From contig CAZMBI010000011.1 of assembly GCA_964564675.1 (NCBI GenBank), forward strand, positions 1 to 64,000: a stretch of 64,000 bases of DNA, read 5' to 3'. The stretch comes from CAZMBI01 sp964564675. GTDB lineage: Bacteria; Pseudomonadota; Alphaproteobacteria; Rickettsiales; UBA3002. A program made the position numbers and the translations under genes. Under the pieces are notes generated by a model. It was given only the letters and a program-made list of their open reading frames with translations. It had not been told where the DNA came from and did not search any database. Position 1 is the first letter of the stretch. Every line of letters begins with the position of its first letter. This document shows positions 41,761-50,643 of this stretch, piece by piece.

Positions 41761-42054
41761 TCATCTCGCTAATAGCTTTTTTTCAGGAACCGGCGGCGTA
41801 CCAGGTGCGCTTAGGCTGGTATCTGGCGATGTAGCACTACGTGGCTTTTTTGTACTATTATCTTGGGGCAATTCTTGTTCAGTGGTCATCCGGGATCTTA
41901 ACATTTCCAGTAAAGTGTCCGCATGTTCCACACCTGCCTCCTGATATATTTCCCATTTCGCCTCAAGAAACCTGTCAGCTGCCGCCAAAGTTGCAGAAAC
42001 GGATTTATTCTCTCCACATTGATTATTTAAGGAAACTGACTCGAATGCATGCAC
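41761..42054 (-). CDS. Orphan small protein, 97 aa
   Basis: Not recognised. The N-terminal half is helical (ATLAAADRFLEAKWEIYQEAGVEHADTLLEMLRSR) and the C-terminal half is Ser/Pro/Thr-rich and probably disordered. AT-rich, like the two genes that follow it. It may be part of a small acquired cluster at 41.7-42.9 kb between ctrA and the chemotaxis operon. Confidence 0.5.
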   Translation of the reverse strand: MHAFESVSLNNQCGENKSVSATLAAADRFLEAKWEIYQEAGVEHADTLLEMLRSRMTTEQELPQDNSTKKPRSATSPDTSLSAPGTPPVPEKKLLAR

Positions 42055-42069
42055 TCTTGCATTAACAAA

Positions 42070-42291
42070 CTATTGCGGCATCGTCTTCATAGACATACGC
42101 ATTACATAGTTTAGGTCAACCTGGCCCGATTGGGCTCTTTCTTCGGCCTTTTTTAAGATGGCTTCCATATCTCCTACATACGCTTCCTGTCGTAAGGGCC
42201 GCCCCGATTCCTCTCTGTGCTCGTTGGCCCGCCTAATCGCTTTTGTTTCCAAACAACCCGCTGATTCGGAGTATTGCTTGAGTGCTTCCAA
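42070..42291 (-). CDS. Orphan small protein, 73 aa
   Basis: Not recognised. Charged and helical (TKAIRRANEHREESGRPLRQEAYVGDMEAILKKAEERAQ). The start is uncertain: the frame opens with a TTG at 42291. It lies 15 bp before the gene ending at 41761 and could be cotranscribed with it and with the HEGGH protein upstream. Confidence 0.45.
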   Translation of the reverse strand: MEALKQYSESAGCLETKAIRRANEHREESGRPLRQEAYVGDMEAILKKAEERAQSGQVDLNYVMRMSMKTMPQ

Positions 42292-42348
42292 ATAGCCCGG
42301 GAATTGTATGTAATCAATGCGATGCCACCCACTCTCAACTGATTCATT

Positions 42349-42846
42349 TTATTTTATCTCACTTTTCCTTATTTTTTCTTCCACGCTTGTTAGAGCAGCC
42401 CTTTTTTCAGCATACTGAACATTCCCATAAATATCCGCTGCATGCCCTCCTTCGTGGAGGATTAAGTCTACATATGTCTTTATCTCGTTAGCTGCCATTT
42501 TTTTTCGTATATTATTGGTATAATGAAAGTGAATTTCATCTGTATCTGTATTATAAGAGGCCGGACTTCCGCTGCTTCCTAGCGCGCCCGCTTCTTTTAT
42601 CGTCACCCGACCAGTGCGTGCCTCATTCAATACGATATCGCGCAAAAGCTCCTGTCCATAATCTCGCTTTTCGAGATAATCAAGGGCTTGTTCAACTTTC
42701 TGTAATATGTGTTCAGCCGCCGAATGGCGACCCGGTTCAATGGTAAAGACATCCTCCCAGTCAATGTGCGGGTGATTGCCTCCACGGCTGACCTGGAGCC
42801 GTTGTTTTAATTCTGCAAACGCAGGATCTGTAGGTGTTTCAGACAT
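42349..42846 (-). CDS. Putative zincin metallopeptidase (HEGGH)
   Basis: 165 aa, no signal peptide. The helix LILHEGGHAADIYG carries His131, Glu132 and His135, the zinc-binding HExxH motif of zincins. A preceding strand, SYNTDTDEIHFHYTNN, would be the edge strand, and an acidic residue (Glu148) downstream in QYAEKRAAL could be the third ligand. The small size and layout recall bacterial effector peptidases of the M91 type, though no detailed match can be claimed. AT-rich with orphan neighbours. It could be a secreted effector, a toxin or a housekeeping protease. Confidence 0.65.
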   Translation of the reverse strand: MSETPTDPAFAELKQRLQVSRGGNHPHIDWEDVFTIEPGRHSAAEHILQKVEQALDYLEKRDYGQELLRDIVLNEARTGRVTIKEAGALGSSGSPASYNTDTDEIHFHYTNNIRKKMAANEIKTYVDLILHEGGHAADIYGNVQYAEKRAALTSVEEKIRKSEIK

Positions 42847-42955
42847 TATACAAAAGTAAAACCAGAATTATTAAATATATATTCTATATTATCATTTAAA
42901 TATGACAGAATTGTGACGGGCTGGAGAAAGACAAAATATTAAAGGCTTAGAAAGA

Positions 42956-43774
42956 TTACTTCAACACATAGACGCCGGATTCATTTTCAAATGGCTTAAA
43001 GGGCGTGTCGAGACCGAAAACCGTCTCGGCGCTGCCCAGCACCAGAAAGCCCGGTGGGTTGAGCATGGCGGCCAGGCGGTTGAGCACCGACTGTTTGACC
43101 TCTGTATCAAAATAGATCAGCACGTTGCGGCAGAAAATAATATCAAACGTGCCGAAACGGGTGGCGTCATCCAGCAGGTTGTGGCTTTTGAAATGCACCA
43201 TGCTTTTGATCGTGTCCTTGACACGCCAGCAATTCTCCTCGCCCTGTTCAAAATATTTGATCAGCATCTGAATGGGCAGGCCGCGCTGCACTTCAAACTG
43301 CGAATACACGCCCTTGATGGCTTTCTCCACCACCTTCTGTGACAGATCAGACGCCATAATATCGATATCAAAACCGGCCAGCGCCGCCGTTTCCTCTTTC
43401 AGAGTCATCGCGATCGTATACGGCTCCTGCCCGGAGGAACACGCCGCACTCCAGATACGAATCTGCTGCCGGCCGGGATGCTGTGCCCGCCAGTGAGGAA
43501 TGATGCGTTCGCGCAGCTGGGTAAACGGCTTGATGTCGCGGAAGAACATGGTTTCATTCGTGGTCATGGCCTGTACCACCTCATGTTCGACGGGCGGGTT
43601 AGGCTTGCGCAGCATATGCTGGATAAAATCCGACAAAGCGCTAAAGCCGTGCGCTCGTGCAATAGGCTGCAGGCGGCTTTCAATCAGGTACATCTTTTCC
43701 TTAGTGATCGACAGGCCCGAACGCTGCTTAAGCAGCTCGCTGATCAGTTGGAAATCTTCCGGGTTCATGCTCAT
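42956..43774 (-). CDS. cheR: Chemotaxis methyltransferase CheR
   Basis: 272 aa. Methylates glutamates of chemoreceptors with S-adenosylmethionine. The N-terminal helical domain is followed by TTNETMFFRD, the SAM-binding IWSAACSSGQEPYTIAM, CRNVLIYFD and FLVLGSAETVFG. Its ATG overlaps the cheB stop by 4 bp (ATGA), the usual coupling. It is the last gene of the operon cheA-cheW-cheY-cheB-cheR. Confidence 0.96.
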   Translation of the reverse strand: MSMNPEDFQLISELLKQRSGLSITKEKMYLIESRLQPIARAHGFSALSDFIQHMLRKPNPPVEHEVVQAMTTNETMFFRDIKPFTQLRERIIPHWRAQHPGRQQIRIWSAACSSGQEPYTIAMTLKEETAALAGFDIDIMASDLSQKVVEKAIKGVYSQFEVQRGLPIQMLIKYFEQGEENCWRVKDTIKSMVHFKSHNLLDDATRFGTFDIIFCRNVLIYFDTEVKQSVLNRLAAMLNPPGFLVLGSAETVFGLDTPFKPFENESGVYVLK

Positions 43775-44892
43775 CGCATCCCCTTTACCATCATATGATG
43801 CAAATAGCCGGCAATTTGGGGCAGCGGCAAGACACCTTTAGCCAGACCGGCATTGGCCACCGCCCCCGGCATACCCCACACCACGCTGGTTTGCTCATCC
43901 TGCGCGATGACCGTGCCGCCCTGTTTGACCACCGCTTCGGCCCCATGCAACCCGTCATGCCCCATGCCGGTTAACACCACCGCCAACAAATGCTGTCTAT
44001 AAGCTTCGGCCAGACTTTTGAACATCGGGTCCGCCGACGGCCGGCAGAAATTGATCGGCGGCTCATGACTTAAATGGATCATCGTGCCGAGATTGTTGCG
44101 CTCCACCAGCATGTGATAATCGCCGGGTGCGATATAAATCGTATCGGTGGCTACCACTTCCTGATCTTTGGCTTCCCGGCATTTAAAGCCGGTATCGCGC
44201 GCAATATGCTCGGCCAGCATGGTGGTGAATGTCGCCGGCATGTGCTGCGTGATAAAGATGGGGGCTGTCAACTGCGCGCCTTTGATGCCGAGCAACAGCG
44301 CCGACAGCGCCTGCGGGCCACCGGTGGACGCGGTAATCCCAATGGCGCGGATGGCCTGTTCGGGATAGGCCTGCGCACTCTCAGGCGGCATTTCCTCAAC
44401 GCTGGTCTCCTTCTTAACCGCCGGTGCCGCCGCAGAAAAGCCGCAAATCAGCCTATTTTCCCGCGCGGCCAGCCCTAAGGCGGCGACCTTTTGCCGGAGC
44501 TCGTCATAAAATTGCTCGGCAGCCTGCGGCCCCTCGCTGCTGGTGGGTTTGGGAATGTAATCGGCCGCCCCGAGGGTTAATGCCTTGATGCTGATTTCCG
44601 CGTTGCGCTGCGACAGGGTGGAGACAATCAGAATGGCCGATTTAGGCGAAAGCTCCACCAGTTTGGGCAACGCGGTCAACCCGTCCATCTTGGGCATTTC
44701 GATATCCAGCACAATGACATCGACCGCGTGATGCTTAATCACGTCGATCGCCATTTCACCGTCGCTGGCGGTGGCCGCAATATGCAGCTCCGGCTTTTGC
44801 TTGAGCGCACGCGACATCAGCCCGCGAATCACCGCCGAGTCATCCACCAGCATGACGGAAATAGGCGCACTATTAGGGGTTTGGCCTTCCAT
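43771..44892 (-). CDS. cheB: Chemotaxis methylesterase CheB
   Basis: 373 aa. Receiver domain with Asp63 (VLDIEMPKMDG), a linker of about 60 residues, and the methylesterase domain with catalytic Ser189 (ITASTGGPQAL), His217 (FITQHMPATFT) and Asp313 (GMGHDGLHGA). It removes methyl groups from receptors when phosphorylated by CheA. Confidence 0.97.
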   Translation of the reverse strand: MEGQTPNSAPISVMLVDDSAVIRGLMSRALKQKPELHIAATASDGEMAIDVIKHHAVDVIVLDIEMPKMDGLTALPKLVELSPKSAILIVSTLSQRNAEISIKALTLGAADYIPKPTSSEGPQAAEQFYDELRQKVAALGLAARENRLICGFSAAAPAVKKETSVEEMPPESAQAYPEQAIRAIGITASTGGPQALSALLLGIKGAQLTAPIFITQHMPATFTTMLAEHIARDTGFKCREAKDQEVVATDTIYIAPGDYHMLVERNNLGTMIHLSHEPPINFCRPSADPMFKSLAEAYRQHLLAVVLTGMGHDGLHGAEAVVKQGGTVIAQDEQTSVVWGMPGAVANAGLAKGVLPLPQIAGYLHHMMVKGMR

Positions 44893-44909
44893 TGGTGACT
44901 TCTTGTTAT

Positions 44910-45284
44910 TTACATTAGGCCTAACTGCATGAGTTTGCCCTTGATGATCTCCTCATCAAACGGTTTCATGACATATTCATTTGCCCCTGAGGTAATCGCT
45001 TCCTGAATCCGGCTAAAATCCGTTTCGGTCGTACAAAAAATGACGACCGGCTGTTGGCCGTTCGGCAAGGCGCGCAAGGACTTTAAGAATTCCAGCCCGT
45101 TCATCACTGGCATGTGCCAGTCGAGCATAATCAGCCCAGGCAGTGTTTTTTGACACTGCTCGAGGGCCACAGCGCCGTCTTCAGCCTCACTAACCTGATA
45201 ATGCAGCCCCTCGAAAATTCTTCGCGTGACCTGGCGGACAATCTTTGAATCATCCACCACAAGGCATGTTTTTAATTCACTCAT
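44910..45284 (-). CDS. cheY: Chemotaxis response regulator CheY
   Basis: 124 aa, a single receiver domain: acidic residues Asp11/Asp12, phospho-acceptor Asp55 (MLDWHMPVMNG), Thr in FCTTETD and Lys in MKPFDEE. It binds the flagellar motor switch when phosphorylated. It sits between cheW and cheB with short gaps. Confidence 0.95.
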   Translation of the reverse strand: MSELKTCLVVDDSKIVRQVTRRIFEGLHYQVSEAEDGAVALEQCQKTLPGLIMLDWHMPVMNGLEFLKSLRALPNGQQPVVIFCTTETDFSRIQEAITSGANEYVMKPFDEEIIKGKLMQLGLM

Positions 45285-45291
45285 AGGGCAT

Positions 45292-45780
45292 CTAATTGGT
45301 TGTCACTGATTTCCAGATAATATGATCGATATCGAGAATGACCAGAAGCTGCTGCTTTAACTTAAAGACGCCGGAGGAAACGCTTGACCAGGACTCCGAC
45401 AGGTTGGAAGGGGCGCGCTCAACAGCATTGACCGGCAGGCTCAGCACATCACCCACGCCGTCCACCATCAGGCTGTAAAGCTCACCCTGGTTCTCTACCA
45501 CAACATGCATCACCGCATCCCTATTATCGAAGGTCGGCATATCCAGCCGCACCCGCATATCAATCGCGGTGACGATGCGCCCGCGCAGATTGAGCAACCC
45601 GGCCACGATATCCGGCGCTAGCGGAATCGCCGTAACTTCCTGACGCCGCAGCACATCCTGCACGTTCATCACGGAGATGCCGAAAAGCTGCCCGCCCAGT
45701 TTCATGGTGACATATTCTTTTTCATTCGTTGCATGCAGCAGCGTATTCGCTGACGATGATGCGACCAGACTCTGTGCCAT
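45292..45780 (-). CDS. cheW: Chemotaxis coupling protein CheW
   Basis: 162 aa. A CheW fold of two beta barrels: EYVTMKLGGQLFGISVMNVQDVLR, NLRGRIVTAIDMRVRL, and VDGVGDVLSLP. It links chemoreceptors to CheA. Its ATG shares one base with the cheA stop codon (TGATG), which indicates coupled translation. Confidence 0.95.
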   Translation of the reverse strand: MAQSLVASSSANTLLHATNEKEYVTMKLGGQLFGISVMNVQDVLRRQEVTAIPLAPDIVAGLLNLRGRIVTAIDMRVRLDMPTFDNRDAVMHVVVENQGELYSLMVDGVGDVLSLPVNAVERAPSNLSESWSSVSSGVFKLKQQLLVILDIDHIIWKSVTTN

Positions 45781-48623
45781 CAGGCCACCTCCTTATCCGC
45801 TACCAGCAATTTGGATATCGATTGCACCAGTTCCTCACGGTCGGTTTTAAGGATAAAATCCTGCATACCGATCTCGCGCCCGCGCTCAATGAATTGCTGA
45901 TTGATCGTCGAGGTGAACGCGATGACGGGGATATCGTCCCACTCCGGATTACTACGCACTTCCTGGGCAAATTCAAACCCGTCCATTTCCGGCATCTCGA
46001 TATCGGTAACAATCACATCATAAGTCTCTTTGCCTTCCCTGAGGGCCTGCAGCGCGGCTTTGGCATCAGCGAATCCATTCACGTGATGGCCAAGCTTGGA
46101 TAAAAACGGAATGGTCAGCTTGCGGAAAAAGATACTGTCCTCGACTAGCATCAAACGGTAATTATCCGGCTTGTAAGAAAGCTGTAACGCTTCCAGCGCT
46201 TCCTCGTCGATCATCTCGCGCAGCAGATAGCCGACATCGACCACATCCGTCGTGCGGCCGCCGATGACCATGCTGCCGATATAGGCGTCATCCTCGGAGG
46301 TCAGCTTCACCTGTAGCGGGGCCTCAACAATATCCATAATTTCATCGACCATTAAACCGGCGATCTTACTGTCATAGGTGAAAACAATGACCTCGCAATC
46401 CGGTTTATCCGGAATTTTCTTATCGTGCAGGGCCGTCAGCCGCATCAGGTCATCGCGATACTGAATCACCGGCATATCACCGGAATATTCAATGTCCTTA
46501 GTCTCAATTTCTTCCAGGCGCGAGACCAGCTCCAGCGGCACGGCCTTGGGCGCACCGCCCTCGGTTTTAAATAGTAAGAAACTAACCAGCCGCTCCTGCT
46601 TGTTATGTTGGTCGGTTTTATCCTCTTCCGAACGAGCGGTTGCTTCGGCGTTGCCAAGGTGCCGGGCCAGCCCGTTGGGGTCAAGAATCATGATCACGCG
46701 GCCGTCGCCGAGGATGGTATTGCCCGAATAAAACGCAATATGTTTGAGCAGCGAGTTGACCGGTTTCACAACGATTTCCTCGGTATCGAATATGCGATCA
46801 ACCACGATGCCGAACTGCGTGCCACCGACTTTACAGACCACGATATACTGTTCTTCCAGATCATTATCTCCCAGCTCGATATCCAGCTCGCTGGGCTCGC
46901 GCACGACGGGCGGTAAATGCAACGCCTCCGACAAATTCAGCAGGGGGAGCAACTTATCGCGCAAGCGCAGCACCGACGCCTGGTTAATCTGTTCGATCTG
47001 ATAATCCGAGTCACTGGCCGAGCGCACCAACTCCAACACGTTAATCTGCGGCAGCGCAAACCGTTCGCCGCCGGATTCGACGATAAGTACCGACACAATG
47101 GCCAGGGTCAGCGGAATCTTGATATGGAAAGTCGAACCGTAGCCGGGCGTGGAACTCAGCTCTACCGTGCCGCCGATTTTCTCAATATTGGTGCGTACCA
47201 CATCCATCCCCACCCCGCGGCCGGATACGCTGGTGACTTTTTCGGCGGTGGAAAAGCCGGCGCAGAAAATGAACTGCATGATCTGCTCGTCGCTCATTTT
47301 TTCAAGCTCGTCCGGATCTTCCAGACCGTTCTCGATGACTTTGCGCTTGACCCGTTCGATATTTACGCCGCGGCCGTTATCAGCAATCTCGATAATGATA
47401 TGCCCGCCCTCATGATACGCGCGCAGGGTCACCGTACCCATTTCGGGTTTGCCAGTATCCAACCGCTCGTGCGGCAACTCCAGCCCATGGTCGCAGGAAT
47501 TGCGCACCATATGGGTGAGCGGGTCCTTGATCAGCTCAAGTAACTGTCGGTCAAGCTCGGTTTCGGCGCCTTCCATATGCAGTTCGATTTTCTTGCCCAG
47601 ATCATGCGATAAATCGCGTATCAGGCGCGGAAACTTAGCCCAGGCGTTGCCGATCGGCTGCATGCGGGTTTTCATCACGCCTTCCTGCAGCTCGGTCGTA
47701 ATTTGGCTGAGATGCTGCAGCGGGGTTTTAAGCTCGCTATCGTCGCGGTTGCGCACGATTTGCAGCAACTGGTTGCGGGTAAGCACCAGCTCGCCCACCA
47801 TCTGCATCAGATTTTCAAGCACGCTGAGATTCACCCGGATGCTTTGATTGGCAAGGTTGCTGCTGCCGCCCCCCTCCTTATCTTTGGCATCCGCCGCCAG
47901 TCCTTCCTGAATCGCTTTATCCCTGGCCTTATTCGCTTCCTGACCTGCCGGTCTGGGTTTGGCTGCCGCCGGTGTCTCGGCCGAGGTGGCGGGCTGCTCC
48001 ACCGGCACCGCTGGCGCTGCGGCTGCTTGGGTCGCTTCTGCCGCCACCTCCGCTTGCGGTGGCGGGACGGCGCCGCCGCCGTCTACGGTGGGGACGGCTT
48101 CACGGAAGGCGCGCTCGAGCTCATCGAGCACCTCGCGGTCCAACCCGCCTTCCGTCTCGGGCAGCGACTGCGTTATCTTATCCGCATCCGCGGCGGGCTG
48201 AGGCTTGGCTTTCTGCGCCTCAGCCGGCGTCTGCGCCGAAGCGTCGGCCTGTTCGATATAAGCCTGCAGGGTGGCGATCAGTTGTGCATCATCGCCGGCC
48301 GGCTCTTCCCCGTGTTCGGCCAGATATTCAATCAGATATTTAATCTGATCAATGGACTGCAGCACGACCGATATCGTATCGGTATCGGCCTCAATTTCAC
48401 CATCGCGGATTTTGCCCAGTATGTTCTCACCAGAGTGCGCCACCGCCTCCAGCCGGGGAAGCCCTAAAAACCCGCACGTGCCCTTAATGGTGTGCACCAG
48501 ACGAAAGATATTGCTCAGGATGTTTTTATCGTTCGGATTTTGCTCAAGCTTGACCAGCTCGACGTCAAGCGTCCCCAGGCTTTCCGATGTCTCGGTGATG
48601 AATTCGCCGATGAGATCATCCAT
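45780..48623 (-). CDS. cheA: Chemotaxis histidine kinase CheA with two CheW domains and a receiver
   Basis: 947 aa from the ATG at 48623, which follows GGGGAG and yields the usual MDDLIGEFITETSESL; an earlier ATG at 48650 adds nine residues. Order: HPt domain with His44 (LVHTIKGTCG); Ala/Pro-rich linker (about 120-235); dimerisation helix; HATPase (MVRNSCDHGLE, DNGRGVN, GRGVGMDVV); CheW domain (ERFALPQINVLELV); a second CheW-like domain (LVSFLLFKTEGGAPKAVPLELVSRLEEI); and a C-terminal receiver with phospho-acceptor Asp in VIVTDIEMPEMDG. The extra domains are not found in the enteric enzyme and may provide a phosphate sink. Confidence 0.95.
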   Translation of the reverse strand: MDDLIGEFITETSESLGTLDVELVKLEQNPNDKNILSNIFRLVHTIKGTCGFLGLPRLEAVAHSGENILGKIRDGEIEADTDTISVVLQSIDQIKYLIEYLAEHGEEPAGDDAQLIATLQAYIEQADASAQTPAEAQKAKPQPAADADKITQSLPETEGGLDREVLDELERAFREAVPTVDGGGAVPPPQAEVAAEATQAAAAPAVPVEQPATSAETPAAAKPRPAGQEANKARDKAIQEGLAADAKDKEGGGSSNLANQSIRVNLSVLENLMQMVGELVLTRNQLLQIVRNRDDSELKTPLQHLSQITTELQEGVMKTRMQPIGNAWAKFPRLIRDLSHDLGKKIELHMEGAETELDRQLLELIKDPLTHMVRNSCDHGLELPHERLDTGKPEMGTVTLRAYHEGGHIIIEIADNGRGVNIERVKRKVIENGLEDPDELEKMSDEQIMQFIFCAGFSTAEKVTSVSGRGVGMDVVRTNIEKIGGTVELSSTPGYGSTFHIKIPLTLAIVSVLIVESGGERFALPQINVLELVRSASDSDYQIEQINQASVLRLRDKLLPLLNLSEALHLPPVVREPSELDIELGDNDLEEQYIVVCKVGGTQFGIVVDRIFDTEEIVVKPVNSLLKHIAFYSGNTILGDGRVIMILDPNGLARHLGNAEATARSEEDKTDQHNKQERLVSFLLFKTEGGAPKAVPLELVSRLEEIETKDIEYSGDMPVIQYRDDLMRLTALHDKKIPDKPDCEVIVFTYDSKIAGLMVDEIMDIVEAPLQVKLTSEDDAYIGSMVIGGRTTDVVDVGYLLREMIDEEALEALQLSYKPDNYRLMLVEDSIFFRKLTIPFLSKLGHHVNGFADAKAALQALREGKETYDVIVTDIEMPEMDGFEFAQEVRSNPEWDDIPVIAFTSTINQQFIERGREIGMQDFILKTDREELVQSISKLLVADKEVA

Positions 48624-48718
48624 GAACACACTCCCCGCTTTGTGACTCATTCACTATGACCAGTCACAACCAATCTGGCAACCGTAATGTCGGGAATCAC
48701 CGGCCCTCCCGGCGACAA

Positions 48719-49399
48719 TCAGGCATAACTGTGTGACGGTTCAACCGCTATCGTGGCTTTTTGTGCCACCGCGATACGAAAGCCGCCCTCGGCCAGTTCA
48801 AAGTCCAGCGTGGCATCGATTTCATCGGCCAGCAGCAGTGTCAGCAGCAATTGCGCCGTTTTGGGAGTGAGGGCGGGGTCCGTAACCTTGCGCTGGAGTA
48901 TACGCAACACGTCATCATCCATCTTAATAACATCGCCCTCCGCCTGAATAGTGACGTGCTTATCGCCCTGTTCATCCTGCGACAGCCGCAGCGCAATCCG
49001 CCCGCCTTTGATGAGCGTGCCAGAGGCGATGATCAGCAGATTCAGGACCAGCCGGGCCATGCGCTGGCTGATGGAAATCTTCGCGGCATCGGTATGGCTG
49101 TCGGGCCAGTCCAGTATAATCTTGGTGGTCGAGAAAAAATCTTCAACCAGTTGTTTCTTCTGGGCAAGGCATGCCTCGCCCGCGTCATTGATCCGGCCAT
49201 AGGCCATGCGGTAAAACTGCAGCCGATGCACGGCCTCCGCGGCGCTGCTTAAAATCAGCTGCAGCGCCTCGTTTTCCATCTTAAAGCCTTCTTCTTCCAG
49301 AAATTCCGCCCCGTTATTGACGGCCCCGATCGGTCCGGTCAAATCGTGGCACAAGCGGGTGCACAACATTTCCGCCATTTTCAGTTCTGATACCATCAA
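48719..49399 (-). CDS. chpT: Histidine phosphotransferase ChpT
   Basis: 226 aa. ChpT passes phosphate from CckA to CtrA and CpdR. The phospho-accepting His18 is in LCTRLCHDLTGPIGAVNNGAEFL, followed by the second helix with AVHRLQFYRMAYG, and a degenerate HATPase-like C-terminal domain. A second Met at position 2 may be the start. It lies 96 bp upstream of cheA on the same strand and closes the logic with ctrA at 41 kb. Confidence 0.92.
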   Translation of the reverse strand: MMVSELKMAEMLCTRLCHDLTGPIGAVNNGAEFLEEEGFKMENEALQLILSSAAEAVHRLQFYRMAYGRINDAGEACLAQKKQLVEDFFSTTKIILDWPDSHTDAAKISISQRMARLVLNLLIIASGTLIKGGRIALRLSQDEQGDKHVTIQAEGDVIKMDDDVLRILQRKVTDPALTPKTAQLLLTLLLADEIDATLDFELAEGGFRIAVAQKATIAVEPSHSYA

Positions 49400-49500
49400 G
49401 CCTCCTGCACCATCCCATTGATTTTATTATGCGATAAACCAGACCAATTTCTATTAAACGCCAAAAAGGTGAAGAAAGGGTAAATAACCCGCGCCCGCCT

Positions 49501-50643
49501 TCATAAAAAGGCGCGGATGTTGCGATGAAGTGTCACATCGCGGTGGATATAGGCATGCATCAACAGGCCCATGGCCATGCAGCTGGTAAGCAGAAATGTC
49601 CCTCCATAGGACAGAAAGGGCAGCGGCACCCCGACCACCGGCAACAATCCCATCACCATGCCGGTATTAATCAGCACATGAATAAATAGCAGCGCCGTCA
49701 CACCGGTAGCCAGCATCGAAGCGAAGCGGCTCTTGGAGCGCACCATCAGCGCCGTGCCGTAGCCGATGAGAATCGTAAACAGCAACAGCACCATCGACGC
49801 GCCCATGAAGCCAAGCTCTTCGGCAACCATGGTGAATATGAAATCGGTTTGTTTTTCGGGCAGAAAATCCAGCTGCGCCTGCGATCCCTGTAAATACCCC
49901 TTGCCGGTCAATCCGCCCGAGCCGATCGCAATAATGGACTGCGTAATATTATAGCCCGAACCCAGCGGATCCTGGCTTGGATCCAGAAAAGTCAGCACGC
50001 GTTGTTTCTGATAATCTTGCAGAAACTGCCAGCCGACCGGCACGGCCGCCAGCCCTGCGGCAATCACCACGGCAAAATACTGCCAGCGCAGCCCCGCCAT
50101 AAAGACCATGACAAATCCGATAAAACATAAGATGGTCGCCGTACCCAAATTGGGCTGGCGCAGAATGAGCAGCGCCGGCAGCGCGATCATCACCACAGGC
50201 GGAATCACCATCATCACGTGATTGATATCATCCCTGCGCACCATGTGGTAATAGCGCGCCAGCGCCGCAATCAGAGCCAGCTTCATGAATTCCGAAGGCT
50301 GCAGATTGAATGTGCCGATACTGATCCAGCGCTGCGCGCCCATGCCGACATAACCGGCCACTTCCACTGCCAGCAACAAGCCCAGACAGGCAAAATAGAC
50401 CGGATAGGCCAGCCGCATATACAGCCATAACGGCAGCGAAACCATGATAAAAAACACGCCCAGCCCCACAGCGAAGCGGATCAGCTGCGGCTTTGCCCAC
50501 GGCGTCATGTCGCCACCGGCCGCCGAATATTGCATCAGCACACCGATCCCACCGAGCACCAAAAACCCGATTAGCAGTAACGGATTCATGGCCATCAGGC
50601 GCGCCATGGGATGTTGCGGAATCCGATCGCTCTGCATTGGCAT
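49501..50643 (-). CDS. rodA: Peptidoglycan glycosyltransferase RodA
   Basis: 380 aa with about ten membrane helices, SEDS family. It polymerises glycan strands for side-wall growth with PBP2. The hallmark PSEFMKLALIAALARYYH (Asp/Glu-rich SEDS segment), RQPNLGTA and the C-terminal GVPLPFLSYGGT are present. The ATG overlaps the mrdA stop by one base (TAATG). Confidence 0.95.
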   Translation of the reverse strand: MPMQSDRIPQHPMARLMAMNPLLLIGFLVLGGIGVLMQYSAAGGDMTPWAKPQLIRFAVGLGVFFIMVSLPLWLYMRLAYPVYFACLGLLLAVEVAGYVGMGAQRWISIGTFNLQPSEFMKLALIAALARYYHMVRRDDINHVMMVIPPVVMIALPALLILRQPNLGTATILCFIGFVMVFMAGLRWQYFAVVIAAGLAAVPVGWQFLQDYQKQRVLTFLDPSQDPLGSGYNITQSIIAIGSGGLTGKGYLQGSQAQLDFLPEKQTDFIFTMVAEELGFMGASMVLLLFTILIGYGTALMVRSKSRFASMLATGVTALLFIHVLINTGMVMGLLPVVGVPLPFLSYGGTFLLTSCMAMGLLMHAYIHRDVTLHRNIRAFL

